A DNA stretch of 64,000 nucleotides from Macrotis lagotis (lineage: Eukaryota > Chordata > Mammalia > Peramelemorphia > Peramelidae), in contig NC_133660.1 of assembly GCF_037893015.1 (NCBI RefSeq), positions 281,977,067 through 282,041,066 of the forward strand, in the 5' to 3' direction. The translations under genes were made by a program, and so were the position numbers. The notes beneath the pieces were generated by a model, which saw nothing but the letters and a program-made list of their open reading frames with translations, had not been told where the DNA came from and did not search any database. This document shows positions 47,228 to 59,180 of this stretch, in pieces. The stretch's first letter is position 1. Each line of letters opens with the position of its first letter.

Positions 47228-48642
47228 TTTTTTAATTTATTTTTATTAAAGATATTATTTGAGTTTTACAATTTTCCTCCCAATCTTACTTCCCTCCCCC
47301 ACCCCCACCCCCCAGAAAGCACTCTGGTAGTCTTTACTTTGTTTCCATGTTGTACCTTGATCCAAATTGGGCGTGATGAGAGAGAAATCATATCCTGAAA
47401 GAAGAGACAAGAAGTCCAAGGGGTAACAAGATCAGACAATAAGATATCTGGTTTTTTTTCTAAATTAAAGGGAATAGTCTTTGGTCTTTGTTCAAACCCC
47501 ACAATTCTTTCTCAGGATACAGATGGTATTCTCCATCACAGACAGCCCCAAATGTCCCTGATTATTGCACTGATGGAATGAACAAGTCCTTCAAGGCTGA
47601 TCATCACCCCCATGTTGCTGTTAGGGTGTACAATGTTCTTCTGGTTCTGCTCATCTCACCAGCATCAGTTCATGCAAATCCCTCCAGGCTTCCCTGAATT
47701 CCCGTCCCTCCTGGTTTCTAATAGAACAATAGTGTTCCATGACATACATAGACCACAGTTTGCTAGGCCATTCTCCAATTGAAGGACATTTACTTGATTT
47801 CCAATTCTTTGCCACCACAAACAGGGCTGCTAGGAATATTTCTGTACAAGTGATGTTTTTACCCTTTTTCATCATCTCTTCAGGGTATAGACCCAGTAGT
47901 GGTATTTCTGGGTCAAAGGGGATGCACATTTTTGTTGCCCTTTGGGCATAATTCCAAATTGCTCTCCAGAAAGGTTGGATGAGTTCACAGCTCCACCAAC
48001 AGTGTAATAGTATCCCAGATTTCCCACAATCCTTCCAACAATGATCATTATCCTTTCTGGTCATATTGGCCAATCTGAGAGGTGTGAGGTGGTACCTCAA
48101 AGAAGCTTTAATTTGCAGTTCTCTAATAATGATTTTATTTTTTTAGTTTTTGCAAGGCAATGGGGTTAAGTGGCTTGCCCAAGGCCACACAGTTAGGTAA
48201 TGATTAAGTGTCTGAGGCCAGATTTGAACTCAGGTACTCCTGACTCCAGGGCTGGTGCTCTAGCTACTATGCCACCTAGCTGCCCCCATAATTAATGATT
48301 TAGAGCATTTTTTCATATGGCTATAGATTGCTTTGATCTCCTCATCTGTAAATTGCCTTTGCATATCCTTTGACTATTTGTCAATTGGGGAATAGCTTTT
48401 TGTTTTAAAAATATGACTCAGTTCTCTGTATATTTTAGAAACGAGTCCTTTGTCAGAATCATTAGTTGTAAAGATTGTTTCCCAATTTACTACATTTCTT
48501 TGGACCTTGGTTACAGTGGTTTTGTCTGTGCAAAAGCTTTTTAATTTAATGTACTCGAAATCATCTAATTGGTTTTCCTTAGTCATAAACTGCTCCCTTT
48601 TCCATAGATCTGACAGGGAAACTAGTCCTTGATCTTCTAATG
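47228..48642 (-). mobile_element. 5'-truncated L1 with ORF2 C-terminus
   Basis: The minus strand reads the ORF2p C-terminal part from SDLWKREQFMTKENQLDDFEY through YSPIDK to a Cys/His-rich end (CWKDCGKSGILLHCWWSC) and IRNQEGREF, then the 3' UTR. A SINE interrupts it. The 16-base duplication aagcaaagctgtttct (47212-47227, 48643-48658) is perfect, so the insertion is fairly young. Confidence 0.93.
48131..48286 (-). mobile_element. WSINE1-like SINE inside the L1
   Basis: It splits the L1 ORF2 sequence; flanks 'aataatgattt' / 'aattaatgattt' suggest its target duplication. Confidence 0.9.
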
Positions 48643-49030
48643 AAGCAAAGCTGTTTCTACACAGTTTGGGTCCCACCAGGTTTAGTTCCCAATTCTGCAT
48701 TTCCCTGGGGATACAGTGAGGCACAGGGTGGTCTGGCCACTGGAAGCAGCCCCTGGCAAGTCCTTGCATGGGCTCTGGCACCTAGAATTCTGGTGGTTTG
48801 TTCTTCTGACCTTTGAAAGCTCACAAAGTCTAGATTTCCAATTTTCTTCATTTCAAAGTAACATTTAAGGAGTGGTTTCCCTCAATTAGCTTTTGTACTT
48901 TTTTTTTCCATTTTGCTAATTGTACTCTTTAAAGAGTTGTTTTCCTCAGTGGATTTTTGTCTCTCCTTTTCCATTTGAACAATTCTACTTCTTAAGCGGT
49001 TCCTTTCTTTTTCTAATTTTTCTTTTTCTT

Positions 49031-49221
49031 TTTTTTTAGAAATGAATTTTTATTTTATTTATTTATTTATTTGATTGTTTTATTTTTGCAAGGCAATGGG
49101 GTGAAGTGGCTTGCCCAAGGCCACACAGCTAGGTCATTATGAAGTGTCTGAGGTCAGATTTGAACTCAGGTCCTCCTGACTCCAGGGCCGGTGCTCTATC
49201 CACTGTACCACCCAGCCACCC
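49031..49221 (-). mobile_element. WSINE1-like SINE in L1 5' portion
   Basis: Flanked by ttctaatttttctt on both sides (49011 and 49222 onward). Confidence 0.9.
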
Positions 49222-49249
49222 TTCTAATTTTTCTTCTTCCTCTCTTATT

Positions 49250-49420
49250 TTTTTTAGGGGTTTTTTTTGCATGGCAAATGGGGTTTTGCATGGCAAATGG
49301 GGTTAAGTGGCTTGCCCAAGGCCACACAGCTAGGTAATTAAGTGTCTGAGGCCGGATTTGAACCCAGGTCCTCCTGACTCCAGGGCCGGTGCTTTATCCA
49401 CTGCGCCACCTAGCTGCCCC
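49250..49420 (-). mobile_element. WSINE1-like SINE with internal duplication
   Basis: The block 'tttgcatggcaaatgggg' appears twice in tandem at the tail end. Confidence 0.9.
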
Positions 49421-50105
49421 TCTTATATGCTTTTAAAAGCTTTTTTATTGAGGCCTTCCACGCGTCCTTCCTGGATTTCAGACTGTTTCCAGGTTTCCGA
49501 GTTAGAGTCTCGGTCTTCCTTGCCAGCATGACTTTCTGTGCTCGTATTCTTTTGTTGTTCTTGTTGTTTGCTCCTTTCCCCTTTTCTTTCTTTTAAGCTT
49601 GAGCTCAACTCTCAGGGTGAAAGATGTCTCCGTTTCTTCGGTTACAGGTTTCCTGTACCACTGACTACAGGCCTTGCTGCTGGGCCGAGTGATTCTACAT
49701 TTCCCTGGGGATGCAATGAGGCACAAGCTGACCTGGCCACTGGAAGTCACCTTTTCGCCTATGGATGTACTGAGGCATAAGGCGGTGCTTGGAGCTGGAG
49801 TCTGCCGGTTCCCCGGGCTATGCTAAGGCAGATGGGGGAGAGGGGATAAGTGGTCCTGATGTTGGTATTTCCCTGCTCCACCACATTGGGGCTCAGAATC
49901 TCCCATCATTTTGCTGAAGTGGGGCTTACTGGGGTGCTTTTTATCCTGGACTGCATTCCCTTGCTCCCCCTTCAGTGGAGTGAGAGATCTCTCCTGTGGT
50001 TCCTCCAATTTCTTGAGCTAAGCTTGGTTCTCTCTGTCCCCTTTCTGGTTCTGTTGTTCTAAGATTTGTTTGGGAACATTTTTATGATTGTTTGGAGCTG
50101 AATAG

Positions 50106-50418
50106 GATGATGTTTGTCCTTCATTCTTGAAGAAGACCATCAAAGAGGTGATGCCATGACTAGCACATGAATTGTATTTGAGTGATGGTGGGGCAGTGCT
50201 AAGTCACCGGCCTCTCTCCTCCAGTATAACCTGGATCCAGTGGCCAGATATACATCAGGGCAAATGGAGCTGACCCTGGATCCGAGACAGTCAGGGTTAA
50301 GTGACTTGCCCAAGGTTATATAGTCAGTAAGTGTCAAGGGTCTGAGGTCGAATTTGAACTCAGGTCCACCTAACTCCAAATCCAGTGTTCTATCCACTGT
50401 GTCAAGTAGTTGTCCAGA
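50106..50418 (-). mobile_element. Mar-type SINE with RTE-like tail
   Basis: From 'gatgtttgtccttcattctt' to the tRNA-like head at 'ctatccactgtgtcaagtag'. Confidence 0.88.
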
Positions 50419-50529
50419 TGAATATGGGAAGGTTACAGCAACTTACTGCTTACTCTGCCATCTTAGCTCCAAGAAGTAGAAAGTCTATTCACAGCAGTAA
50501 TGTAAGTAACCACAGTGCTATGTTCTTGT

Positions 50530-50690
50530 GGCCAGCTAGATGGGACTGATTCTAGAGTCAGGAAGTCCTGAGTTCAAATCCAGCCTCAGGTCATTACTAA
50601 TTGTGTGACCCTGGGCTAATCACTTAACCTCTGTTTGACTCCATTTCCTCATCTGTAAAATGGTGATAATATTATCTGTGCTACCCACAT
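50530..50690 (+). mobile_element. MIR/THER1-family SINE
   Basis: 'gagttcaaatccagcctcag' ... 'catctgtaaaatggtgataa'. Confidence 0.75.
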
Positions 50691-51005
50691 CTAGAAGAAA
50701 GACAAAACAAAAAACCCTACAGAATCTGAATGAACACTACATTTACTTTTTAAAAAATTTCTCTTATCTATATCATTCCTATCTCATGGTTTTTCTCTTT
50801 TCCCTTAATCCTAATTCCTCTTACAGAAAAATGACTAATCTGTAAACATGTTCACCACAAATGTCTATGTACAATGTTCACCAGACTGTTCACAGCTTAG
50901 GGGAGGGCAATGGGAAGGAAATTATGTAACTTAAAATATGCAAATGCATGTGGATGAGTGTTGAAAAACTCTCCTAACAAGTAATTGGACAAATAAAATA
51001 AAATA
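50690..51005 (+). repeat. Interspersed 3'-tail repeat, copy 2
   Basis: Matches 62140-62485: 'gactaatctgtaaacatgtt', 'gcatgtggatgagtgttgaa'. It ends with an A-rich tail. Confidence 0.7.
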
Positions 51006-51109
51006 CCAATCAAAAAATCATACCTGCTTCCCAGGGTTGTTGTGAGGATCGAATGAAATAATATTTGTCTATCACTTAGCTCAGTGTCTGCTATGTAGGG
51101 AGCACTGTA

Positions 51110-51375
51110 GCAATCTTAGCTGTCATTATTATACACTTAGCTTCTAGAGCAATATTGTCATTATTAGACATTTAGTTTCTGTAGCAATCTTAGCTGTCAT
51201 TATTTTTATGCATTCAGCTTCTCTGCCCATATTAGCTGTCATTATTCCCTCAGTTTCTATATCGACATTAGCCATCATTATTACACGCTCGGCTTCTAAT
51301 CACTATTAGTCATTCTTATTCTTCTTCTTATACACTCAGCTTCTCTACCCATATTAGTTGTCATTATTAAACACT
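51110..51375 (+). repeat. Degenerate tandem repeat from a MIR tail
   Basis: Six to seven units of about 40 bases built on 'tagctgtcattatt...cacttagcttct'. The seed looks like the terminal (tta)-rich end of a MIR. Confidence 0.75.
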
Positions 51376-51824
51376 CTTTGCTTCAGGCATCTTGGATGAG
51401 GGAGGCCTTAAGCAATTTGTCCTCTTCAAATGCCATCCAGGTAGGAGGAGCCACCCCTCGAGCCTCAGTTTTGCTGATTCATATCTTTGAATGTGACCCA
51501 GTCCCAGCTCCTATAGCCCATCCAAAGACTTCTCTTCACCACACGGTCAGAGGACCAGGACCAGTTACAGAGTGTTTATGTATGCTCCAAAGCTCATCAC
51601 ACTCTGCCTGCTCATCTGCACTCCCTTACAAGGACATAAATACTATTTACTTGGTCAGGGAGGAGAGAGTGCAGGTACATGGCCACCCAACCAACACGCT
51701 CAATTGGGCAGGTACACATTCCAGGACATGGACATTTTCAAGGAAATTGTAGAAAGTGAAGAAGAAAAATGACAACTGGCTGTGTAGCAATTCACTCAAT
51801 TCTCTCTTGTGTCAGAGAAACGGC

Positions 51825-52075
51825 ACTGTCATGACTGCTGGATTTGACATCATGAAGACCTGGGTTCTAATCCTACTACAGGCACCTCTGGGATATGTGA
51901 CCCTGGGAAAGTCACTTACCCTCTTCTTTATTTCCATTTTTAAGTGTAAAATTGAATATTAGGGTAATAATAATAGCCCCTACATTGCAGAGTTGTTAAT
52001 CTAACGAGATAATATTTGTAAAGCACTTAGCACCACACACACATAGTAGGCACTTAATAGATGCTTATTCCCTTC
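51825..52075 (+). mobile_element. MIR-family SINE
   Basis: 'cacttagcaccacacacaca' + 'tagtaggcacttaatagatg' at the end. Confidence 0.75.
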
Positions 52076-52213
52076 CTTTGTTATTATAAAGCTGATGAGA
52101 TTTTCTTGGAAAGAGCTCTCATGGAAGTCCAAAACTACCTCTCTGTGAGAGAGCGAAACACAGCCTATTTGTCCCAAGATGGCACCTCTACTTGAAATGC
52201 CAAATGAAATGGT

Positions 52214-52367
52214 AGTCGGAGCAACTAGGTGGTACAGTGGTTAGAGCACCAACCCTGGACTCAGGAGGACTTCAATTCAAATCCTTTCTCAGATACTTAA
52301 TAATTACTTAGCTGTGTGACCTTGGGCAAGCCACAACTCCATTGCCTCGCAAAAAGCCAAAAAATAG
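52214..52367 (+). mobile_element. WSINE1-like SINE
   Basis: Older, diverged copy; short flanks 'ggtagtc' on each side. Confidence 0.85.
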
Positions 52368-52479
52368 GGGGGTAGTCACAACATGTGAACACACGATCAG
52401 ATGCAGGGTTGACTCTGCTGTCACTCATTTGGATTCTATTTCTTCCCTGGGCCCAAAGAAGGGAGACTCTGAAAGCTAA

Positions 52480-52680
52480 GAACAGTAATAGAGAGCATTT
52501 ATAAATGTACTAGGAACTGTGTTAAGTGATTTATAAATATTATCTCATTTGATCCTCATGAAGGATTTTATCCATTTCATAGCTGGAGAAACTGAGGCAA
52601 ACAAAGGTGAAGTGACTTGTTCAAGGTCATACAGCTAGTTTGTGTTGGAGTTGGGACCCAAACTCAAGGACCATCCAGTG
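52480..52680 (-). mobile_element. MIR/THER1-family SINE
   Basis: 'ttatctcatttgatcctcat' ... 'gaagtgacttgttcaaggtc'. Confidence 0.8.
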
Positions 52681-53620
52681 GGGAAAAAAGTTCAGTTTCT
52701 TGCCCATGACCCCAACTGTCAGAACTAATGGTGCTGGAAGGAAGGGGGCAAGAGTTAAGTGGGAGCTGTCTAAAACAGAATGACCTGACTGGAGAGGTGG
52801 TGAAATTCCTCTTCTCAGAGGATGACCCACATGTCAAAAATTAGAGTGGGGATTCCCTCTGTGTCTGTGTCAAGCTAGTGGCTGCTGAGGTTCTTTTCAA
52901 CAACTCCATTTGGTTTGCTTCCCAGACTCTAAATCCAATATTCTTCCCATCACACCATCTTGCATTACCCAGCTATCTTAGAAGCAGCCCACGGCTCTCT
53001 CCTCCTCATGGGCTCCCATGGGTGCTGGGATCCCATCGAGCCTCCTGGGATAGAATTCATCAGAAAGTTTCCCCATCTGTGAAATGGAAGCTAATATGAA
53101 CACTTGGAGCTGTTGACTTCACATTGGGCCCGGAGGATTGGGTGAGATAACAAAGTTACTTAACAAGTTCACAGCTCAAAGTACAAAGTATCTGCTCTTC
53201 TTTCCCTGGGATCGGAATGTCCCAGGAATGTTGGGGAGGAGGGACAGGATGTTCTGCTCCAAGAGGGAAACAGCCCACCACTCCTTTGCTCCCTGGAAGA
53301 AGGCTCCCAGAAGCAGCACACCCACTCTTGGGTCCCCTGCTTCGTAACTTAACAAGGTCACCATATCTTGCTGAGCATCTTAGAGTCCAAGAACAGAAAG
53401 TATGTAGCTAAGGGGCTTTTCTGAGATGCCCAAGTGTCCTAGCTGAGCAGGATGACATCCTGTGGCCTCCCGGCTGGAGGAGTGCCGATGAGTGGGGGCT
53501 CCTGACCATTGGGGGCTTCTTACCAACCCTACTCAGAACCCCTCCCAGCCTTCTCCTGAATCTTCATTATGAAAACTGTTCATTTTCTTATAGTGAACCT
53601 GGAAATAAGCCTCTCAAGAC
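52681..53620. other. Non-coding, no feature recognised
   Basis: No repeats or exons identified apart from low-grade MIR scraps. Confidence 0.5.
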
Positions 53621-53735
53621 TAGCCAAGTGTGATCATCAGACTAGAGATCCCCCCATGTGTCTCTGGGCTGGTCCTTGAAACCTCTTCAGCTCAGTTAGA
53701 GCTTGTATCTACCCCTTCAAGAATCCAGTCCTGGG

Positions 53736-53799
53736 AGTAGCTAGGTGGTACAGTGGATAGAGCACTGGCCCTGGAGTCAGGAGGACCTGAGTTCAAATG
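53736..53799 (+). mobile_element. Truncated WSINE1-like SINE
   Basis: Stops after 'cctgagttcaaat'; the tail half is missing. Its first 20 bases belong to the inverted duplication. Confidence 0.85.
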
Positions 53800-54510
53800 C
53801 GGATGAGCCCTATTATCTCTCAAAATAAAAATCCAGACCTGACTCTTGAGGAGGGGGCAAAATGGAACTTTTGCAAAGAACGTCTCAATGCCGTTCCTGA
53901 GTGACCGGGTCCTCTCTTGGCAAACAAGTAATTCTGCTACCAGGATGGAAGAATCCTCACATAGCCTTAAGGATGGAAACAGCAGAGCTTAGCATTTGGT
54001 AGAGAGACAACCTAGGAAGCTGCCAGATGTGGAGCTCACTTCAGTGCTCCTCTCCATGCTCCTAGGCCGCCACTACTGATTCCCAGCATATTCCTCCCCA
54101 TTGCCAACAGCTGAGAGCCAATCTCATGCCACCTGTCTTGGGTATAAGAAGTGTAGGCAGCCCTCAATATTTTCAGGAACCACGATATCAGCTGTGTTTT
54201 CACTGTCTCTCTCTCTACACCCCCCCCCCCCCTGCCATGGTCAGCTCAAAGATCCTCTGGACCTCTGGATTTCATGAGTAGTTATAGCCCACCAAAAGGC
54301 AATACATCATCCTGCCAAGCCCCTGGTGAAGAGCCTTTTGTCTCCTAGCCAGCTGGCCTGCTGATAAGAAGCCAAGAAGCCCCCACTGGCATTGGCAGGC
54401 ATTAAGTGTAGTGTTTAAAAGAACTAAAGGACCTAATAAAAACATCATTTTTTTATCATGTTCATTTGCTAAAAATCCTTAACAAAGATGTCTTTCTGGA
54501 TGAATTGGGT

Positions 54511-54511
54511 A

Positions 54512-54565
<54 letters not shown>
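54511..54565. repeat. (AT)n microsatellite
   Basis: An almost uninterrupted (ta)n run of about 45 bases. Confidence 0.95.
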
Positions 54566-54566
<1 letters not shown>

Positions 54567-54639
54567 TACATAAATACATTTGCAACTTTGCTTTATCTAT
54601 ATCACATATATGTAAATAGTGTATAGAATATATGAGATT

Positions 54640-54790
54640 GTATGCTATACAATGAAAAGGGCACTGGATCTAAAGTCATAAGTCCTGAGTTCAAATTCTG
54701 ACTTGGCCATTTCCTATTTGTGAATGACCTTGGCCAAGTCACTTAACCTTTATGGACTTCATGTACTGAAATGAAGGGTTATGCTATATG
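54640..54790 (+). mobile_element. MIR-family SINE
   Basis: 'cctgagttcaaattctgact' ... 'caagtcacttaacctttatg'. Confidence 0.75.
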
Positions 54791-55080
54791 CTGGTAGCTC
54801 AATTTCCCACTTTCCACCTAGCTGCCCCAAAGGACTGGATTTTTGAAGGGGTAGATACAAGCTCTAACTGAGCTGAAGAGGTTTCACAGACCAGCCCAGA
54901 GACAGATGGGGGATCTCTAGTCTGATGATCACACTTGGCTATATATGTGTATGTGGATTTTGTATGTCATCTAGATGAATGGCAAGATCAGCACAGTATA
55001 ATCACCAGTTTGTACAGGACAATCATGGTTTAGGAAGAGATACCTCCTCCCATAAAGAAATTAGCATTATTAATGAACTC

Positions 55081-55225
55081 TTTTTTTATAGGTTTTTGCA
55101 AGGCAAATGGGGTTAAGTGACTTGCCCAAGGCCACACAGCTAGGTCATTATTAAGCGTCTGAGACCGGATTTGAACCCAGGTACTCCTGACTCCAAGGCT
55201 GGTGCTTTATCCACCTAGCTGCCCC
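55081..55225 (-). mobile_element. WSINE1-like SINE
   Basis: Flanked by tattaatgaact on both sides; 10 bases of the head are missing. Confidence 0.92.
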
Positions 55226-55237
55226 TATTAATGAACT

Positions 55238-57234
55238 TTTCAAGAACCTTTTCCTTTTTTAAATGGATGCCTTTTGCTTTTATATCATATTCCTTTCTGA
55301 ATTTAGCCCTCTTCCCTTTGCACCAGAATTTCCCTTAGAACATGGATGCAACCTTATAGTTCTTTTGGGCCCCATCATCCAACAGAAGCTTGTCAGGGCC
55401 ATACATAGGATCTACTATTTACTTTTAACTATAATGTAACCATATTTTCAACGAGGATAATAATTAAAGATAATAATGTTGCATGAATGGGGCCTTGAGG
55501 ACACACCTGCCTTAGAATAACAATTTTAGAAGAAATAAGAGAAAAAAGTTTTAGCAAAATTAAGCAATATATCAACTGTTTCTGACTGCATAGACAATAT
55601 CTTTGAGTGTGGGGTTTTGTTTTATTTCCAATGCAAAATCAGGTATGCTGCTACTCAGAGAGATCTTGAATTTCATCCATATAGATAATCCCCCTGTTGG
55701 CTTGCTACCCATATCCTCTCTTCAAACCCCACTCCAAATACTGAAGGCTCTTCTCTAGATCTATGGACAGAAGGTGGGCACTCTGGAGCAGCGGAGCTGT
55801 CCAATCATTATCCTTCATTCTGACAATTCCACCTTCCTACTTGCCCCCTGCCCCCCTTTTTGCTGACAACTCAGCTCTCTGGGGTGGTAGCTTTCTCTTG
55901 ACTTTTTCATGTGATGATGGACATAGACAATGAGCTAACCCATTGTCCATGGGGCAGTTGATGGCAATGGGGAACGAAGGGCACCATACTTTTAATGACC
56001 TAAAGCTTCTCCTTGGAACAAAGGTTCATCTTGTTAATGCCAGCATTCTGATGGCAGAGTTTTTGTGGCTGAGTCATGGGGTGCCATGGGCTCAGAAGAA
56101 TAAAATTGTAGGGTCACCCAAAGGCCAATGGAAAGACTCATACATAATAGGCATGAGCAAGCAGCAACTCTTTACCCAGAAGGTGCAAAATTAGTTGTAT
56201 TTAGAAGAATTCATCCACTCACTGGCCAAGGACACGAGGAGTGCCCCCAGGCTATGTTCAGCCCTGCCCAGAACCTACCTTCTGGTTCTCACCTTCTGTT
56301 GAGCTCACCTTCTCTTGGCAGAACCTGTGAGAGCCAAGGTCCTCCTGTGCCAGATGAGACATCTCAGAAGAAGGTGGAGTAGTGCACATTAATGAGGACT
56401 TTCCTTTATTGTTGTAAAGACTTGCTAAGATTTAAAACAAAAATAGTGAACTTTGACCCACTTTGAATTGAAGTTGCTGATATTTCTATTCTAGTAATGA
56501 GATGCCCAAGAGTCAACAGAAGCCACATTCCAAGAAAGGAACCAGTAATAAAATCCATGACCTCAGATGTCTAGACACCACTACCCAAGTCTGTCTGGTG
56601 AACTAAATATGGCCAATTTGAGTCAGTTGATGTGATGAAGTTGGTGGCTTGACTTAAGTGAACCATGACCAGAATGTTTGGCTCATGAAAGGGCGACCTT
56701 AGACATCCAGGTGGGACAGTGGAGTGACTGGGGGGGGGAGGGGGCTTACTTGGAGGTGGGAAGACCTGAATTCAAATTCTACCTCAGAGATTGGCTGGGC
56801 GGTTTCAGACTCTCAGTGCCCCCAGGCTATTTAGGTCAATCGTCATAAAGCAGATGCCAATCAACCCAGGTGAACAAATTCCCCCCCCCCTAAAAATTTC
56901 CTCCGCAAACAACAGCAACAATAATAAAAAACTTCCTCTACAGATGGATTATAGATTTGGTCCAGTTTTTCCCTCCTTTAATCAATGGACATTCATATTA
57001 TATAATCTCCAGGTTCTAGGCTCAAGCAGATTCTTTTAGGTCTGAATATTTGCAAGTCTTTCATCTTGATTCTGGAGAATCATTATGTTTGATAAGAAAT
57101 TTGTGGAAAATTATTGTTCATCAGAAAGGCCCTTGGACATGGAAACCTATTGACTAGCATTGATGAGAGCAAATTTCTGACAAAAAAACCTCCCTAGACT
57201 CCGGGCCTCATCCCCACTGGAGCCTCTTTACTGT
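55238..57234. other. Non-coding, no feature recognised
   Basis: About 2 kb with no recognised repeat; short frames at 55943-56382 show no family signature. Confidence 0.5.
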
Positions 57235-57400
57235 CCTCAAACTAGACTTTCCATCTCCTGACTAGCTGTGTGACTGGGAATAAGCCACATCAACCTGTGC
57301 CTTCCCTCAGTTCCATCATCTGTAAAATGGGCTCAGGAAAGTTTGCCTTCCAGTGATTTTACAAGTGTCAAATGAGATCGTTTGGCAAAGAGGTGAATCC
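57235..57400 (+). mobile_element. MIR-family SINE
   Basis: 'gactagctgtgtgactggga' ... 'catctgtaaaatgggctcag'. Confidence 0.7.
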
Positions 57401-58394
57401 ATGTGTAATCTATTTCAAATGGCTTGTCTTTTCAAGTTGCATGGAGGAGAAGGAAGGACAGTATTTGGAATTTAAAATTAAAAAAAAAAACTAATGTCAT
57501 TTATGTGTAATTAGAAAATAGATATAAAAAGAGGCGTAGCTGTGTTTGGGGTTCAGTACCATGAGACTAGCTAGACACTATCATGGAAAGAGATTACAGA
57601 TGGATCATCTGTAGCATCTCCTTGAAGAATCAGCACCTTCCAGAGTCAGGGGTGCCAGAACCCCACGCTAATCTTAACTGAGGATGGTTCCGGGCTTCTG
57701 ATCACCTGATTCAGAATGGAGATGCTGTGTTGTAGACCTTTCTCTAATCCCTTCCTGAGAATGACGTCTTCTCTTTGCTTCTCCGGATGTGAAGGGAGGT
57801 GACAATCAACACCAACTCTTTCCCCTCCTTCCCCCACCTCAGCCACACTCCTCAGACAGTAAAGACACTACAGTGGTGGAAGGGGCTTCCTCAGTACTAA
57901 CGAACTCCCCCAGCAGTCCAAACCTGATTCTTTTTCAAGGTCACGGACCACATAGGCTCTACCTGTCAGAGTTCCTACTTAGGCCTTCCGTCCCTTCCTG
58001 AATGTCCGTGAAATGAAAGGGTTGGACTAGAAGTTGTTCCTTCCATCCCTGGAAGAGTCCTTTCCATCCCTGACCCTTTAGGACTCAGATTCTATGAAAG
58101 GAAAAGGATAATGAGGTTTGCTTCCAGGAAAAGGCCTGAGTAGCCATCTTTGGCCATATCCTCTCTTGTTGGATATTTGCCTTTATTCTCAAATCACAGA
58201 AACCCACACCCATGGAAGGATGGATCTACTGTTGGCCAATGGGTGCCCTCTGGTGGAAGAAATGATGAACAACTCCCCATCCCCACCATCAGTGCCCATC
58301 CCTTCTCCTGGGTTATAGAAGGAGAGATGGGCCCCAGAAAGAAGCAGAGACTGGCATGCCTCTGGGTGAGCCATCTTCGAGATAGCATCTGGTT
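57401..58394. other. Non-coding, one isolated TATA-like site
   Basis: 'agatataaaaagaggc' at 57515-57530 looks like a TATA box on the plus strand, but no gene follows it. Confidence 0.3.
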
Positions 58395-58400
58395 TTTATT
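58395..58400 (-). terminator. Possible C11orf86 polyadenylation signal
   Basis: This is the first AATAAA I find downstream of the stop on the minus strand, about 1.15 kb away. A closer non-canonical signal may be used instead. Confidence 0.2.
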
Positions 58401-58799
58401 AAAGTTACTAAATAAATGGGTGATTCATATCCCGAACAGAGTCAAGACACTGCCACATTATAAATGTGAAAACCACCCGAAGCCAGGCAGGGAGGGGCCC
58501 AGGCCACAGGGTGGAACATGAGGTAGAAAGACACACCCCAACAGTCCTGGGGCTCTTCTGGCCAGGGAAGGGGAGGTCATGGAAACAGCTGGAATTCCCT
58601 AGCCACCCAGGCCAGGCTTCCTCTGTCTCTCTTGCCCCTCTGGGCAGAGCCAGAAACCCTCTTCCGGTCCTGTTGGAGGAATGGTCAGGAATGCTCAGTC
58701 CACGGAGATGACAATCCTGAGTCCCAGTGGACCTCAGCCACATCCGTAGGTCAGCCAAGGAGTTGGACCCTCGTTCACAGAAATAGGGAGGTGCCAGAG

Positions 58800-59180
58800 A
58801 GACTAGGTTTCATTCCATAAGCAATTATTAAATGCCTACTATGTGCATCGTGCTAAGCACTGAAAAGACAAAGAAAGGTAAAAACCAGTCCCTGCTTCTA
58901 AGAGCTCACAATTATGAGAGCAAACAGCCATATGCCAATTTGATAAACTGAAGATAAGAAAACTCTTTGAGTTGTGGGGTTCAGGAAAGACTTCCCTTAG
59001 TAAAAAGTTCCAGCCAGGACTGCAGGAAGCTAGAAAGAGATGAGGAGGAAGAGCATTCCAGGCATGGGGGACTACCAGGGAAAATGGTGAGTCCAAGGTT
59101 CATAGACAGGAAAGAGGCTCTGGAAGCAGGTCTGTAGACCAGGAAGGATTTCGACCAGATATTGGGCGTCACCAGTCCTC
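58800..59180 (-). mobile_element. L2 LINE 3' end
   Basis: Plus-strand landmarks: 'aatgcctactatgtgcatcg', 'aagagctcacaattatgaga', 'gaagagcattccaggcatgg'. Confidence 0.75.

Larger units (their letters stand above)
48659..50100 (-). mobile_element. L1 5' portion (5' UTR and ORF1 start), rearranged
   Basis: The minus strand gives an ORF1p-like N-terminus (MSSSLKERKGERSKQQEQQK at 49608 downward) and, near 48890-49030, a coiled-coil-like stretch (RSRIVQMEKERQKSTEENN, SLKSTISKMEKK). A block 'ccctggggatacagtgaggc' near 48705 recurs as 'ccctggggatgcaatgaggc' near 49700, so the 5' UTR seems to contain repeated units. Two SINEs interrupt it. Confidence 0.65.
53621..54941. repeat. Fold-back inverted duplication 2
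   Basis: The left arm 53621-53757 and right arm 54807-54941 are reverse complements, about 95 percent alike by eye, around a spacer of 1.05 kb. Each arm consists of about 115 bases of unique sequence plus the first 20 or so bases of a WSINE1-like SINE at its inner edge. Confidence 0.9.

Noticed and set aside
51378-51752. 124-codon plus-strand frame
   Set aside because: No recognisable domain; follows a degenerate tandem repeat and shows no exon boundaries I could support.
53800-54510. Spacer of inverted duplication 2 as a possible LTR
   Set aside because: No paired terminal repeats or target duplications were seen; left unassigned.
57515-57600. TATA box followed by a short ATG frame
   Set aside because: The frame is only about 17 codons and nothing gene-like follows.
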